Shown: positions 27,260-35,777 of the stretch, piece by piece
How the letters are laid out: each line of letters starts with the position of its first letter
How positions within the stretch are numbered: position 1 is the first letter of the stretch
NCBI GenBank assembly: GCA_020723995.1
Contig: DYHT01000006.1
Coordinates: 2,505-66,504 of the forward strand
Direction: 5' to 3'
DNA length: 64,000 nt
DNA from: Chloroflexus sp.
GTDB lineage: Bacteria; Chloroflexota; Anaerolineae; Anaerolineales; Villigracilaceae
The notes under the pieces: generated by a model
What the model was told of the DNA's origin: nothing
Databases searched by the model: none
The model's input: the letters and a program-made list of their open reading frames with translations, nothing else
Made by a program: the position numbers and the translations under genes

Positions 27260-28462
27260 TCAGGATAGACGGATACGGGGATCAACGACCGTATAAAGAA
27301 TATCACGCAGTAGCGTGGCGATCACGGTCAGCACAGCCAGGATAAAGAAAATTGCCATCGCTACCGGGTAATCATAATCGCCCAAAGCCAGCAGATACAA
27401 CCGGCCCATCCCTGGCCAGGCAAAGATGCTCTCGGTAATGATCGCGCCGCTGAAAAGGCCGGGCAGGGTAAAGACAACAATGGTCACAAACGGGATCAAA
27501 CCGTTGCGCAAGGCGTGTTTCAGAATGACAACCGATTCCTTCAGACCCTTGGCGCGCGCCGTGCGCACGTAGTCTTGGCGCAGCACCTCCAACATGCTGG
27601 AGCGGATATAACGACTCCAGAAGGAAACGTTGACCATCGTCAGCACCGCCACTGGCAGGACCAAATGCAGAGCGCGGTCCGCGGCAGAACCGGCCGTAAT
27701 CGTTCCAAGCAGCGGGATGGTATAGTCGCGCACCGATTCAGAGAGTCCAGCCGGAAGGTAAGGAAGACCGGCGTTTTTTGGCAAGATCGAAAAAGCAATG
27801 ATCATCAGCAGGCCGAAAAAGAAGGTTGGCATGGCCGAACCCATAAACGCCAGGGAGGTGAAAAAATAGTCAAACTTGGAATATTGCTTGACGGCCGAAT
27901 AAACCCCCAGAGGGATACCAATCAGTATGGATAGAAGCGTCTCCAGACCAATCAGTTGCAGAGTCTTCACCAAACGGCTTAACAGCAAATCGCTCACCGG
28001 GCGATCGCGCAGCAATCGCCAGGATAATCCAAAATCGCCAAACAAAATGCCTCGGCTGGTGCGCCGTCCGACCAGATCTTTCAGATGGACATAATGGACA
28101 CAACCAGTGATCCTGGTTTCATAGGCGCCGCTTTTTTCATTCAGAAATTCCTCTTCGACCGGCTGGCTGCATCCGATGACCAGATCACCAAAGAATTCTT
28201 TTCCCCCAATCACGAGCGGGCCGCGCGGCTGGCCGATCCACCAGCGGCTGAAGCGGACAGGCAGGTACAAATCTAACTCATATTGGGCGCGAATGCGGGC
28301 GATATCTTCCTGGGTAATCTGGAAGCGACCGCTCTGCTGGATCTGCCGCAAACCGGCCAGCGGGCCCCCGGGTGCAAGGCTCAATAACGCATAGGTCGCA
28401 ACTGAAGAAATGAAAATTACCAGAATCATCTGCAGCACGCGGCGAATCAAATATACGCTCAT
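27260..28462 (-). CDS. peptide ABC transporter permease (OppB/DppB type) with a long extracytoplasmic insertion
   Basis: A 400-residue permease against 305-340 in usual OppB/DppB. The first helix (residues 1-30) and the ARIRAQYELDLYLPVRF segment are normal. Residues about 79-138 form an extra block containing C98 and C121, and the standard GDFGLSWRLLRDRPV resumes afterwards. The insertion falls in the first extracytoplasmic loop, near where binding proteins dock, and the two cysteines could form a disulfide. The EAA motif reads YVRTARAKGLKESVVILKHA. It is separated from the binding protein gene by a stem-loop. Confidence 0.9.
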   Translation of the reverse strand: MSVYLIRRVLQMILVIFISSVATYALLSLAPGGPLAGLRQIQQSGRFQITQEDIARIRAQYELDLYLPVRFSRWWIGQPRGPLVIGGKEFFGDLVIGCSQPVEEEFLNEKSGAYETRITGCVHYVHLKDLVGRRTSRGILFGDFGLSWRLLRDRPVSDLLLSRLVKTLQLIGLETLLSILIGIPLGVYSAVKQYSKFDYFFTSLAFMGSAMPTFFFGLLMIIAFSILPKNAGLPYLPAGLSESVRDYTIPLLGTITAGSAADRALHLVLPVAVLTMVNVSFWSRYIRSSMLEVLRQDYVRTARAKGLKESVVILKHALRNGLIPFVTIVVFTLPGLFSGAIITESIFAWPGMGRLYLLALGDYDYPVAMAIFFILAVLTVIATLLRDILYTVVDPRIRLS

Positions 28463-28504
28463 GCTTCTCTCCGATAAAAAAAATAAAATAACTTCTTATG
28501 AGTA

Positions 28505-28538
28505 AGGTAGGTGTGACCCATCAGGATCACACCTACCT
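28505..28538 (-). terminator. stem-loop between binding-protein and permease genes
   Basis: AGGTAGGTGTGA and TCACACCTACCT arms form a strong hairpin, followed on the minus strand by a T-rich stretch (TTATTTTATTTTTTTT) about 15 nt on. It probably stabilises the upstream message or ends most transcripts, keeping the lipoprotein in excess over the permeases. Confidence 0.65.
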
Positions 28539-28563
28539 AATCTAACTCAGACAAGCAAGCGGC

Positions 28564-30453
28564 TTACCGGATGAACAACGCGAGATCGATGTGTTCCCAG
28601 GTAGCGCCAGCGACGGAGTAGGTCTTGATCTTGCCTTCTGCTTCGGCTTTGCCCAGAGTTTCGGTAATGCCAGCCAGAGTCTCGGAGGCGAGGACGTCAA
28701 CTTCGCCGCCCAGCAGCAGGGCTTCGGCGGCTTCGGGCGTGATGATCTGGATCACGAATTTCGGGGTTTTGGGAGCGCCGAATACCCAGAATGGGTTGGC
28801 CTCATAGACGAGTTTCTCGCCTTTGACCCAGGAGACCAGCTTGTACGGGCCCCAGCCGATCGGTTTCTCGGCGATCTCGGGCAGGGTCGTCCATTCTTTC
28901 GCCGGGACATCCTTCAACATGCGGCCGTCTGCGATGACACGATGGGAAGGATATGTGCCCCAAACCGGCACGAAATACAACGGATCCTGCACGCCAGGCA
29001 CCCAGGTGTGAGTATAGCCGACATCGAAGAACTCAACGTTAGCGGTCTTGTTGCAGGTGATGAAGGAGGTCGCGCCGGATTCGGGATCGCAGTTGATTTT
29101 GCGGGCCAGTTCGAAATCTGCGCTCTTGAGTGGCTCGCCATCTTCCCACTTGATGCCGTCAATATACTTGAATGTGGAAACCAGTTGCTTCATCGTGACG
29201 GGGCTGCCGGTGAACTCTACGGTCTCGCCGGCCGCGTTGATAATCTTCATGCCAGCCGCCAGTTCGACAACATCACCGTTGGCATCCACAACCTTGTCGC
29301 CAGCCTTGACTTCAACGTCGTTGTTGATGCTCAGGCCGCTCTCGATTGTGGGCATTTCGGTGATATACACTGGCTGGAACTGGTAGTTCAGAGTAGTGAT
29401 CGAACCGGGTAGGACAATATAGAGCGCCAATTGAGCCACGAAGGCATCTTCAACCAACCCAAACAGCGAGGCGGGTTCCTGCGTGAAGCCAAGCACAATG
29501 GTGTCTCTGCCAGGGACTTCCCATTCGCCCACATTGTACAGGTAGTACTCCTGACCAGGGGTGGGAGCAAAGTTGAGCATGCCGGCCACGGTGGCAAAGG
29601 TCTCAGAGCGGTTGAACAGCGGGATGGTCGGAATATCCTTGGTGTACTCCGTTTGCAGAATCCTATAGTTGTCAATGCGTTCCTGCAGGATCAAAGTGTT
29701 GTTGGCCTTTTTGATGGCGGCGCTGGCAGCTTCATTGCACCAGCCGGGGTAGTTCTGGCCTTCCCAACCATTCGCCGGGCTGGCGATCTGATCACAGGCG
29801 TACAAGGTCTGGCCACCGGGATCAACCTGACCGACCCAGGCGTAGGCGCCCAGTTCGAAATCGCGGCGCGCCAGGCCGGTCGTGTCACCAAACCACCAGG
29901 AGGCGGGAACGTGTAGGCGCAACATGCGGATGCCGCATGTTTTATACTGGGATTCCAAGACGGCGGCCCAGGTCTGGCGGAAGGCCGCGGTGGTGGTGGT
30001 GAATTTCAAGGCCAGTTCCTCGCCAGCCGCATTGGCGCGGTAGGTGGCACCTTCGGCGAGCGTCCAGCCAGCCTCTTCCAGCAGGGCTTTACCCTTGTCA
30101 GGATCATACGGGTAGATGGTGATGTTCTCATCGCCGGCGTAAGCCCAGTGTCCATTTGACATCATGGTGTTCAAGATCAGGGTCTTCTGCTGGTCTTCAG
30201 GGATCAGCGGATAGACTGCCTTAATCAAGTCGAGTTTGTTGGTGCAGTAGGACAGCGCCTGGCGCACTCTCAGGTCGCCAAGGATCGGATGCGGCGTGGT
30301 GAACGCCTCGCGCTCGACCTCGACTGTCACTTCCTTCGTGACGATGACTTCGACTTTTTCGGGAGTCGCGGGGGGCTTCGGGGCGCAGGCTGCCAATACC
30401 ATACTGGCAATAAGCACCAAACCGAAGACCAACATTATGCGTTTGCGTAACAT
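28564..30453 (-). CDS. peptide-binding lipoprotein (SBP family 5) with circularly permuted domain order
   Basis: A 629-residue lipoprotein: signal peptide, lipobox VLAAC with Cys23, then a charged linker to residue 50. Residues 54-313 match the second half of family 5 binding proteins: RVRQAL at 62-67, LEEAGW at 125-130 and IPTIPLF at 274-280. The first half follows, with QEPASL at 325-330, IKWEDGEPLKSADF near 434-447 and PIGWGPY at 531-537. It ends at the normal mid-protein boundary (WEHIDLALFIR). In the neighbouring lipoprotein (31137-33068) the same landmarks run QEPASL 55-60, GWGPY 261-265, RVRQAI 383-388, LPIVPLYWR 598-606. The reading is unbroken, so the order is genuine. It should capture peptides for the downstream transporter. 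Confidence 0.85.
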   Translation of the reverse strand: MLRKRIMLVFGLVLIASMVLAACAPKPPATPEKVEVIVTKEVTVEVEREAFTTPHPILGDLRVRQALSYCTNKLDLIKAVYPLIPEDQQKTLILNTMMSNGHWAYAGDENITIYPYDPDKGKALLEEAGWTLAEGATYRANAAGEELALKFTTTTAAFRQTWAAVLESQYKTCGIRMLRLHVPASWWFGDTTGLARRDFELGAYAWVGQVDPGGQTLYACDQIASPANGWEGQNYPGWCNEAASAAIKKANNTLILQERIDNYRILQTEYTKDIPTIPLFNRSETFATVAGMLNFAPTPGQEYYLYNVGEWEVPGRDTIVLGFTQEPASLFGLVEDAFVAQLALYIVLPGSITTLNYQFQPVYITEMPTIESGLSINNDVEVKAGDKVVDANGDVVELAAGMKIINAAGETVEFTGSPVTMKQLVSTFKYIDGIKWEDGEPLKSADFELARKINCDPESGATSFITCNKTANVEFFDVGYTHTWVPGVQDPLYFVPVWGTYPSHRVIADGRMLKDVPAKEWTTLPEIAEKPIGWGPYKLVSWVKGEKLVYEANPFWVFGAPKTPKFVIQIITPEAAEALLLGGEVDVLASETLAGITETLGKAEAEGKIKTYSVAGATWEHIDLALFIR

Positions 30454-30608
30454 TGTCTTTCTCCTCCAGATAGAATTGAACAGGTTAGGGTGAAATATGA
30501 ACTATCAGCAAGTTGATGTTTTTTTTGAGAATCACCTCCTTCTGCATAGATTCGCCAAACACCCCGCTGATCAGCTTGTTAGGCTATCCACCAGGGTAAG
30601 CTATTGGT

Positions 30609-30637
30609 AGATTAACACAAGAACAATAAAAAGTCAA
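30609..30637 (-). promoter_or_regulatory. sigma-70 promoter of the peptide-uptake operon
   Basis: Minus-strand TTGACT (30632-30637) and TAATCT (30609-30614) with exactly 17 bp between. The leader to the ATG at 30453 is about 150 nt and holds an additional AGGAGGTGATTCTC site with no convincing ORF after it. Confidence 0.75.
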
Positions 30638-30688
30638 GTGCGCCTGTTTCTGTTTTTCTACGTTTTTATCTTTTCGCAATTTACTTTC

Positions 30689-30907
30689 TCACACGTCGTG
30701 GTCAGGAGACTCCGAAACATCTAAGCGGCGGCGTAGGCTCGCACCAACACCCCTACCGATCCGACCCCATTCCACATCGCGCTGAAGGGCATCACGCTGG
30801 TAGTCAATTTCTTCCAACTGCTCATGTCCCAGTTCCTTCAACACAACCTCTTGACGGCGTCGGGTCACCACAAAAGTCAGTTGTTGGATTAACGCTGTCT
30901 CATTCAC
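30689..30907 (-). CDS. small charged protein of unknown function (72 aa)
   Basis: Begins MNETALIQQLTFVV and is rich in Arg, Glu and Gln with amphipathic helix spacing; the tail is basic (GASLRRRLDVSES). The ATG has GGAG at suitable distance. A MITE inserted just upstream (30926-31076) separates it from the second peptide-binding lipoprotein. No family is recognised. Confidence 0.45.
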   Translation of the reverse strand: MNETALIQQLTFVVTRRRQEVVLKELGHEQLEEIDYQRDALQRDVEWGRIGRGVGASLRRRLDVSESPDHDV

Positions 30908-30925
30908 GGTTTATCTCCAAAATTC

Positions 30926-31076
30926 GTAACTGTTCAGCCAGCGCTGAGTACACCGATTTGTCACTCTGAGCGGAGCGAAGAGTCCCCTCCAGCGTGGGGG
31001 ATGCTTCGTCGCACACCGTCCTGGCGGTCGGTGCCAGGGAAAAACGCTCCTCAGCATGACAGGCCTGAATAGTTAC
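30926..31076. mobile_element. MITE of the GTAACT family, copy 1, with 8-bp target duplication
   Basis: The ends read GTAACTGTTCAGCC and, inverted, GTAACTATTCAGGC. The exact octamer CAAAATTC lies on both sides (30918-30925 and 31077-31084). The interior contains CTGAGCGGAGCGAAGAG and its inverse. The family matches the element at 38472-38603. Confidence 0.9.
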
Positions 31077-31136
31077 CAAAATTCAATTCTAATTCAATCT
31101 GCTCTATTACGCTTTTCTGCAGCGATTTAAGGCATT

Positions 31137-33068
31137 TCACTCTCCACACCTATCACCGTAGTCGAATGCCTCGATGTTCCACAAATCACTCGCCGCGCTC
31201 GGATCGAGGCTGAAGCTGCACAGATCAAGACGCGCCGCGGCCACTTTCAGCCGCCAATACAATGGGACAATGGGCAAGTCTTCCGCGAAGATGGCCTGTG
31301 TCGCACGGTAGCCATCTGCGTAGTCAGCCTCGCCGGGTAAGGCGCCTCTGGCGGAAAGGCAGGCCGCATCGTAGGCCGGGTTGGTGTAACCGCTCAGGTT
31401 GGTGCCGACCCAATGATTCGCAGAGTTCGGGATCTCGCCGCTGGTGAACCATGCACAGGGCGGTTCTACGCCCGTGCTGCCCATGGCGAACCCGGCCAGG
31501 TCGAACTTGCGCCCGAACAACACTCCATCCGGACCCTGAGCATAAAGCTCGGTGGGTTCATAGTACTGTATATTGACTTTAATCCCGCACTGGGCCAACG
31601 AGTCGGCCAGGATCTGGCTGACCTGCCGGCGCTGGGCTGCGCCGGTCGTCCAGTAATTCAAGACCAACGGCATCCCAGCCGGGATGTTGGCAATGCCCCA
31701 GGCCTGGCGCGGCGTGCCGGCATCATTATCCTGATCCCGCCAGCCGGCCTGCTCCAGCAGTTGATTGGCTGCAACAACATCGAAGGGATAGGCTTTCACG
31801 TCCGGGTTGTAAAGCGGATGGCTGGAAGGGGTGTAGGCATTCGGCACCGTCGTCAGCCCATACAGGACGGTATCCACCACCTTCTGCCGGTCCAGGCACA
31901 TGGCAATCGCCTGGCGGACGCGTTTGTCGCTTAGAAAATCCGGGCGGTCGCCTGTGCTGGGGTTGTAGCCGTTATCATAAGCCGCCGGGCGGATGCCGAA
32001 ATCCAGGCGTTCCATCACATTCGTAGGGGAGAAGATGGCCTTGAGTTGACCCCCGGAATCGAAACTCTCTAGAATACCGGCCTGGCCATCCAGGTGCAGG
32101 CTGGCATCCAGGAGATCACACCGCCCGGCCAGCAATTCACTGATGGCGGTTTCCGGCCCAGAGATAAAACGAAAGACCAGCGTATCGAACTTCGGCAGGC
32201 CTTCACCCGCTCGGAAGTAAAATGGATTCTTCTTCAACGTAACGGCGTCCCCGCTGACCCATTCAGCCATTGCGTAAGGCCCCCAGCCAATCGGATTGCG
32301 CGCGGCCGCCTCGGACTCAGGCAGCTCAGCGGGAGTATATTGGCTCCACACGTGCCTGGGATAAGGAGTCCAGAAATTGGTGAAGTAGGTTGGGTCAAGG
32401 TAGCCCGGCTTGCCCCACCACTGGACGGTCTGTTCATCCACCGCCTCGTAGGACTGCGTGCGGTCAATCAGGTACTTTGAAGCGGGTGTGCTGGCGTCCG
32501 CCGCCAGGTTATATGAATAGACCGAATCATCCACTGTCAGGGGCATGCCATCCGACCAGTAGAGGCCGGGGGACAGGCTGAAATTGACTACCATCTGATC
32601 CATCTGGATCTCGCCCTTGCCATCATAGACGACAGCGCACTCGTCGCTGCGACAGCCGCTCGGCCGGAGGCGCACGCCCGGCGCCAGCGTGACCGGCAGG
32701 TCGTCCGCATCCACCACCTCATCGCCGACATAGACGGAAACGGCGCTGATCAGCGCGTCTCCATCCGCCAGGCTGGGCAGCTTTTTCAGGATGACCGCCT
32801 GATAACCGTATGAATTGGTATCAATTGGGCCATCGTAGATCGCGGCCAGAATGCTGCGCGCCGACGACGAGGGGTTCCCAAGCGGATACAGGCTGGCCGG
32901 TTCCTGCCCCAGGCAGATCGTCAACGTGCGCGGCGGGACGGGGGTCGGCGTGGGCGTGGCGGGGATGGGTGCGGGCAGCGGCGTGGCTGTCTCCTTTGGC
33001 CCACAGGCAGCCAGGAGAACAGCCAGGAAAACGAACAGGCTTACGAAAACAGATCGGCGATCAGGCAT
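31137..33068 (-). CDS. peptide-binding lipoprotein (SBP family 5), canonical domain order
   Basis: A 643-residue lipoprotein with Cys22 in LLAAC and a Thr/Pro linker to residue 47. The family 5 landmarks run in the usual order: QEPASLYPL (55), LYWSDGMPLTVDDSVYSY (169-186), NPIGWGPYAMAEW (258-270), SDKRVRQAIAMCLDR (380-394), LPIVPLYWR (598-606). The ATG at 33068 has GGGAG upstream. It has no transporter genes of its own and may feed the adjacent operon, which points the same way. A perfect 23-bp palindrome lies between its promoter region and start. Confidence 0.88.
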   Translation of the reverse strand: MPDRRSVFVSLFVFLAVLLAACGPKETATPLPAPIPATPTPTPVPPRTLTICLGQEPASLYPLGNPSSSARSILAAIYDGPIDTNSYGYQAVILKKLPSLADGDALISAVSVYVGDEVVDADDLPVTLAPGVRLRPSGCRSDECAVVYDGKGEIQMDQMVVNFSLSPGLYWSDGMPLTVDDSVYSYNLAADASTPASKYLIDRTQSYEAVDEQTVQWWGKPGYLDPTYFTNFWTPYPRHVWSQYTPAELPESEAAARNPIGWGPYAMAEWVSGDAVTLKKNPFYFRAGEGLPKFDTLVFRFISGPETAISELLAGRCDLLDASLHLDGQAGILESFDSGGQLKAIFSPTNVMERLDFGIRPAAYDNGYNPSTGDRPDFLSDKRVRQAIAMCLDRQKVVDTVLYGLTTVPNAYTPSSHPLYNPDVKAYPFDVVAANQLLEQAGWRDQDNDAGTPRQAWGIANIPAGMPLVLNYWTTGAAQRRQVSQILADSLAQCGIKVNIQYYEPTELYAQGPDGVLFGRKFDLAGFAMGSTGVEPPCAWFTSGEIPNSANHWVGTNLSGYTNPAYDAACLSARGALPGEADYADGYRATQAIFAEDLPIVPLYWRLKVAAARLDLCSFSLDPSAASDLWNIEAFDYGDRCGE

Positions 33069-33102
33069 CACAATCTCCCTCGAGAAGGTTCATGGCACGA
33101 TT

Positions 33103-33125
33103 ATGGTAGCCTTCAAGGCTACCAT
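33103..33125. promoter_or_regulatory. perfect 23-bp palindrome, candidate operator
   Basis: Arms ATGGTAGCCTT and AAGGCTACCAT around a central C. On the minus strand a TATAAT box (33124-33129) overlaps its edge, so a dimeric repressor binding here would cover the start of transcription of the lipoprotein gene. Confidence 0.5.
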
Positions 33126-33153
33126 TATACAACAACCTGCGACGCCAGGTTCG

Positions 33154-33182
33154 TTGACATCCCCCTACCCTGACGGTACAAT
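33154..33182 (+). promoter_or_regulatory. consensus sigma-70 promoter left from a deleted gene
   Basis: TTGACA (33154-33159), 17 bp, TACAAT (33177-33182). It reads into an mscL-like remnant and onward to the helicase gene. Confidence 0.75.
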
Positions 33183-33197
33183 GAAGCCGCTGGATAA

Positions 33198-33323
33198 AAA
33201 CCACACCAGAAAAAACCCGACCCAACGCCGGCCGTGCCGACCACCAAGGAATGTCCGCACTGCTTCACAACCATTCCGATCAAGGCGACCCGCTGCCCAC
33301 ATTGCACCTCAGAGATCAAGTAA
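33198..33323 (+). pseudogene. 3' remnant of an mscL-like gene (zinc-ribbon tail)
   Basis: An open frame closed by TAA at 33321 reads [20 protein letters not shown] and then CPHCTSEIK. This is a tail known from some mechanosensitive channel MscL proteins in this and related phyla. The channel domain and start are gone: an in-frame stop lies at 33195, right after the promoter. So only about 41 codons remain between promoter and pcrA. The MscL origin is from recognition of the tail and is moderate in certainty. Confidence 0.5.
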
Positions 33324-33440
33324 GCAAGGAAACAAGTAGACAGGTAGATACGGAAAAACGTCCCGCAGAATTTGGAGACAAACCTGTGGGACGATTTTTC
33401 CAATGTCAATTCATCCTTCATCTTTCATCCTTTCCACCCC

Positions 33441-35726
33441 ATGGATCTCCTCGACAAACTCAACCCCCAACAACGCCAGGCTGTGACGGCCGGGGCCGGC
33501 CCGGTTTTGGTGCTGGCCGGCCCCGGGTCCGGAAAGACGCGCGTCCTGACCCAGCGCGCGGCTTATCTTATCGGTCACGAAGGCGCGCGCCCCTACCAGA
33601 TGCTGGCGGTCACCTTCACCAACAAGGCCGCCCGCGAGATGGAAAGCCGCGTCCGCAAACTGCTGGACGAAGAGGCCACGGCAGGCCTATGGCTGGGCAC
33701 CTTCCACACCACCTGCGCCCGGCTGCTGCGCCGCGAAGCCGAGCATCTTCCCTTCGACTTCGCTCAGGGCAAGCCCTTCGGCTCCGCTCGGGGCAGGCCA
33801 TTCGATCCAAACTTCGTCATCTTCGACGCCGACGACCAGATAAGTGTTGTCAAGACCGCCATCCGCAGCCTGAATCTGGATGACAAGACCCACCGCCCGC
33901 CGTCGGTGCATGGTTCGATCTCACGTGCCAAGAATGAGCTGATTTTCTCCGCCGACTACCCCACGCAGACCTACCGCGACGAGGTCGTCAAACGCATTTA
34001 TCAGCGTTACCAAGAACTGCTCCAGCAATCCAACGCGGTGGACTTCGACGACCTGCTGCTCTGGACCGCCCACCTGCTGGAAGAAAATCCCGCCGTGCGC
34101 GAGAAGTATGCCCAGCGGTTTCACCACATCCTTGTGGACGAGTATCAGGATACGAACTACGCTCAATATATCTTGCTAAAACATCTGGCATCTGTCCACA
34201 GGAACGTCTTCGTCGTGGCTGACCCCGATCAATCGGTGTACCGCTGGCGGGGCGCGGACTATCGCAACGTCCAGCGCTTCGAAAAGGATTATCCCGACGC
34301 ACAAATTATCCTGCTCGAACAGAATTATCGCTCGCGGCAGACCATCCTCGACGCGGCCATGTCGGTCATTGACCGCGCTCCGCACCGCCGCCGCAAACAG
34401 CTCTTCACCGAGCGCGGCGCAGGCGAGAAAATCTTTTATTATGAAGCCAACGACGATTACGGCGAGGCATCATTTGTAGTGGACACCATCGCCAGCCTGG
34501 TGGCAGCGCGCCTCACCGAACCCGGCGAGTGCGCCGTGATGTACCGCACCAACGCCCAATCCCGCCTGCTGGAAGAGGCCTTTTTGCAGGCGCGCCTGCC
34601 CTACCGGCTGGTCGGCGCGCAGCGCTTCTATGGACGGCGCGAAGTCAAAGACATCATCGCCTGCCTGCGCCTGGTGCACAACCCGGCTGACGAGGTCTCG
34701 CTCGAGCGCGTCATCAACGTCCCGCCGCGCGGCATCGGCGAGAAGACCGTGGCTGCGCTGCACACCGCCGCCCTCGCCGCGCAGATCGCTCCCGCTATTG
34801 TGCTGATTGATCTGGCGCGCGGCGAGGCCTCGCCCTTCTGGACGCAGTTCAGCAGCCGCGCCGCCCTGCCCCTGGCCGATTTCGGCGCCCGGCTGGCCAA
34901 CTGGCGCGCCCTGAGCCGCCGCCCTGAGCTTGTCGAAGGGCTGTCGAAGGACGCCGCGCCCACCGTCACCGAACTCTTCGACCGCATCACCGCCGATATC
35001 AACTACAAAGCCTACCTCGACGACGGCACAGAAGAAGGCGCCGAGCGCTGGGAAAACGTGATGGAACTGCGCCGCTTGACGGTCGAGTACGAGTCCCGCA
35101 CCCTGACCGAGTTCCTCGAAAACGTGGCGCTCATCTCCGACCAGGATACCCTCACCGAAGGCCGGAACGCCCCCACCATGCTCACCCTGCACGCCGCCAA
35201 AGGCCTGGAATTTGGTGTGGTCTTCATCGTTGGGTTGGATGATGGTCTCATTCCGCACAGTCGCTCATTCGACGAAGTCGAAGCTATGGATGAAGAACGC
35301 CGCCTGTTCTACGTCGGCATCACGCGCGCCAAAGACCGGTTGTATCTCCTGCGCGCCCTGCGGCGCGGCGGCCGCGGCTATTCGGAGGAAACACTTCCAT
35401 CCCGTTTTCTGGATGACATCCCACCCGAACTACTGAACGGCAGGTCCCGGGCCGGACGCTCCATCTTCCACCCTTCGCTACGCTCAGGGCAGGCTCCCCC
35501 ACGCTCGCAGGCATGGACGCTTCCTTCGGCCCCTCATCCTGCTCCCGCTATCGAAGCCCGCTTCAAGGCCGGGATGCGCGTCAAGCACCCCGTCTGGGAC
35601 GAGGGTATTGTATTGAATAGCAGAATCCAGGATGAGGACGAGATTGTGGACGTGGTCTTCGAGTCGGTTGGCATCAAAAGATTGGCGGCTTCGCTGGCAA
35701 AACTGACGATAGACGATAGACCGTAG
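33441..35726 (+). CDS. pcrA: ATP-dependent DNA helicase, UvrD/PcrA family, with three in-frame repeat insertions
   Basis: A superfamily 1 3'-5' helicase for nucleotide-excision repair and clearing of replication forks. Motifs: Q motif LNPQQRQAV, Walker A AGPGSGKT, motif Ia VTFTNKAAREM, Walker B DEYQDTN, motif III DPDQSVYRWRGA, motif IV LEQNYRS, motif V LTLHAAKGLEF and motif VI GITRAK. The C-terminal Tudor-like domain VKHPVWDEGIV is also kept. The start is the ATG at 33441 (MDLLDKLNPQQ); an earlier in-frame ATG lies in repeat-like TTCATCC DNA. Three blocks are translated repeats (residues about 104-122, 492-504, 679-693). Confidence 0.93.
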   Translation: MDLLDKLNPQQRQAVTAGAGPVLVLAGPGSGKTRVLTQRAAYLIGHEGARPYQMLAVTFTNKAAREMESRVRKLLDEEATAGLWLGTFHTTCARLLRREAEHLPFDFAQGKPFGSARGRPFDPNFVIFDADDQISVVKTAIRSLNLDDKTHRPPSVHGSISRAKNELIFSADYPTQTYRDEVVKRIYQRYQELLQQSNAVDFDDLLLWTAHLLEENPAVREKYAQRFHHILVDEYQDTNYAQYILLKHLASVHRNVFVVADPDQSVYRWRGADYRNVQRFEKDYPDAQIILLEQNYRSRQTILDAAMSVIDRAPHRRRKQLFTERGAGEKIFYYEANDDYGEASFVVDTIASLVAARLTEPGECAVMYRTNAQSRLLEEAFLQARLPYRLVGAQRFYGRREVKDIIACLRLVHNPADEVSLERVINVPPRGIGEKTVAALHTAALAAQIAPAIVLIDLARGEASPFWTQFSSRAALPLADFGARLANWRALSRRPELVEGLSKDAAPTVTELFDRITADINYKAYLDDGTEEGAERWENVMELRRLTVEYESRTLTEFLENVALISDQDTLTEGRNAPTMLTLHAAKGLEFGVVFIVGLDDGLIPHSRSFDEVEAMDEERRLFYVGITRAKDRLYLLRALRRGGRGYSEETLPSRFLDDIPPELLNGRSRAGRSIFHPSLRSGQAPPRSQAWTLPSAPHPAPAIEARFKAGMRVKHPVWDEGIVLNSRIQDEDEIVDVVFESVGIKRLAASLAKLTIDDRP
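33751..33806. repeat. CTTCGACTTCGCTCAGGGCA repeat in frame in pcrA
   Basis: Two tandem variants, TTCGACTTCGCTCAGGGCA and TTCGGCTCCGCTCGGGGCA, encode FDFAQGKPFGSARGRPF. The same word occurs in mutS2 near 49992-50011 and in pcrA at 35475-35520. Confidence 0.8.
34915..34952. repeat. CCTGAGCTTGTCGAAGGG repeat in frame in pcrA
   Basis: CGCCCTGAGCTTGTCGAAGG followed by GCTGTCGAAGG encodes RPELVEGLSK. It is the inverse-sense version of the CTTCGAC...CTCAGGG family. Confidence 0.75.
35475..35520. repeat. CTACGCTCAGGGCAGG repeat in frame near the pcrA C-terminus
   Basis: CCCTTCGCTACGCTCAGGGC followed by CACGCTCGCAGGC encodes HPSLRSGQAPPRSQA between the helicase core and the Tudor-like domain. Confidence 0.7.
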
Positions 35727-35777
35727 ACGGCGGTCCATCGTCAGTCGTCCATCCTCCAAAATCGAAAGGAAACCCTC

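Noticed and set aside
30518-30545. Leader peptide after AGGAGGTGATTCTC in the peptide-operon leader
   Set aside because: No ATG follows at usable distance; the GTG-started reading is short and lysine/asparagine-rich without other support.
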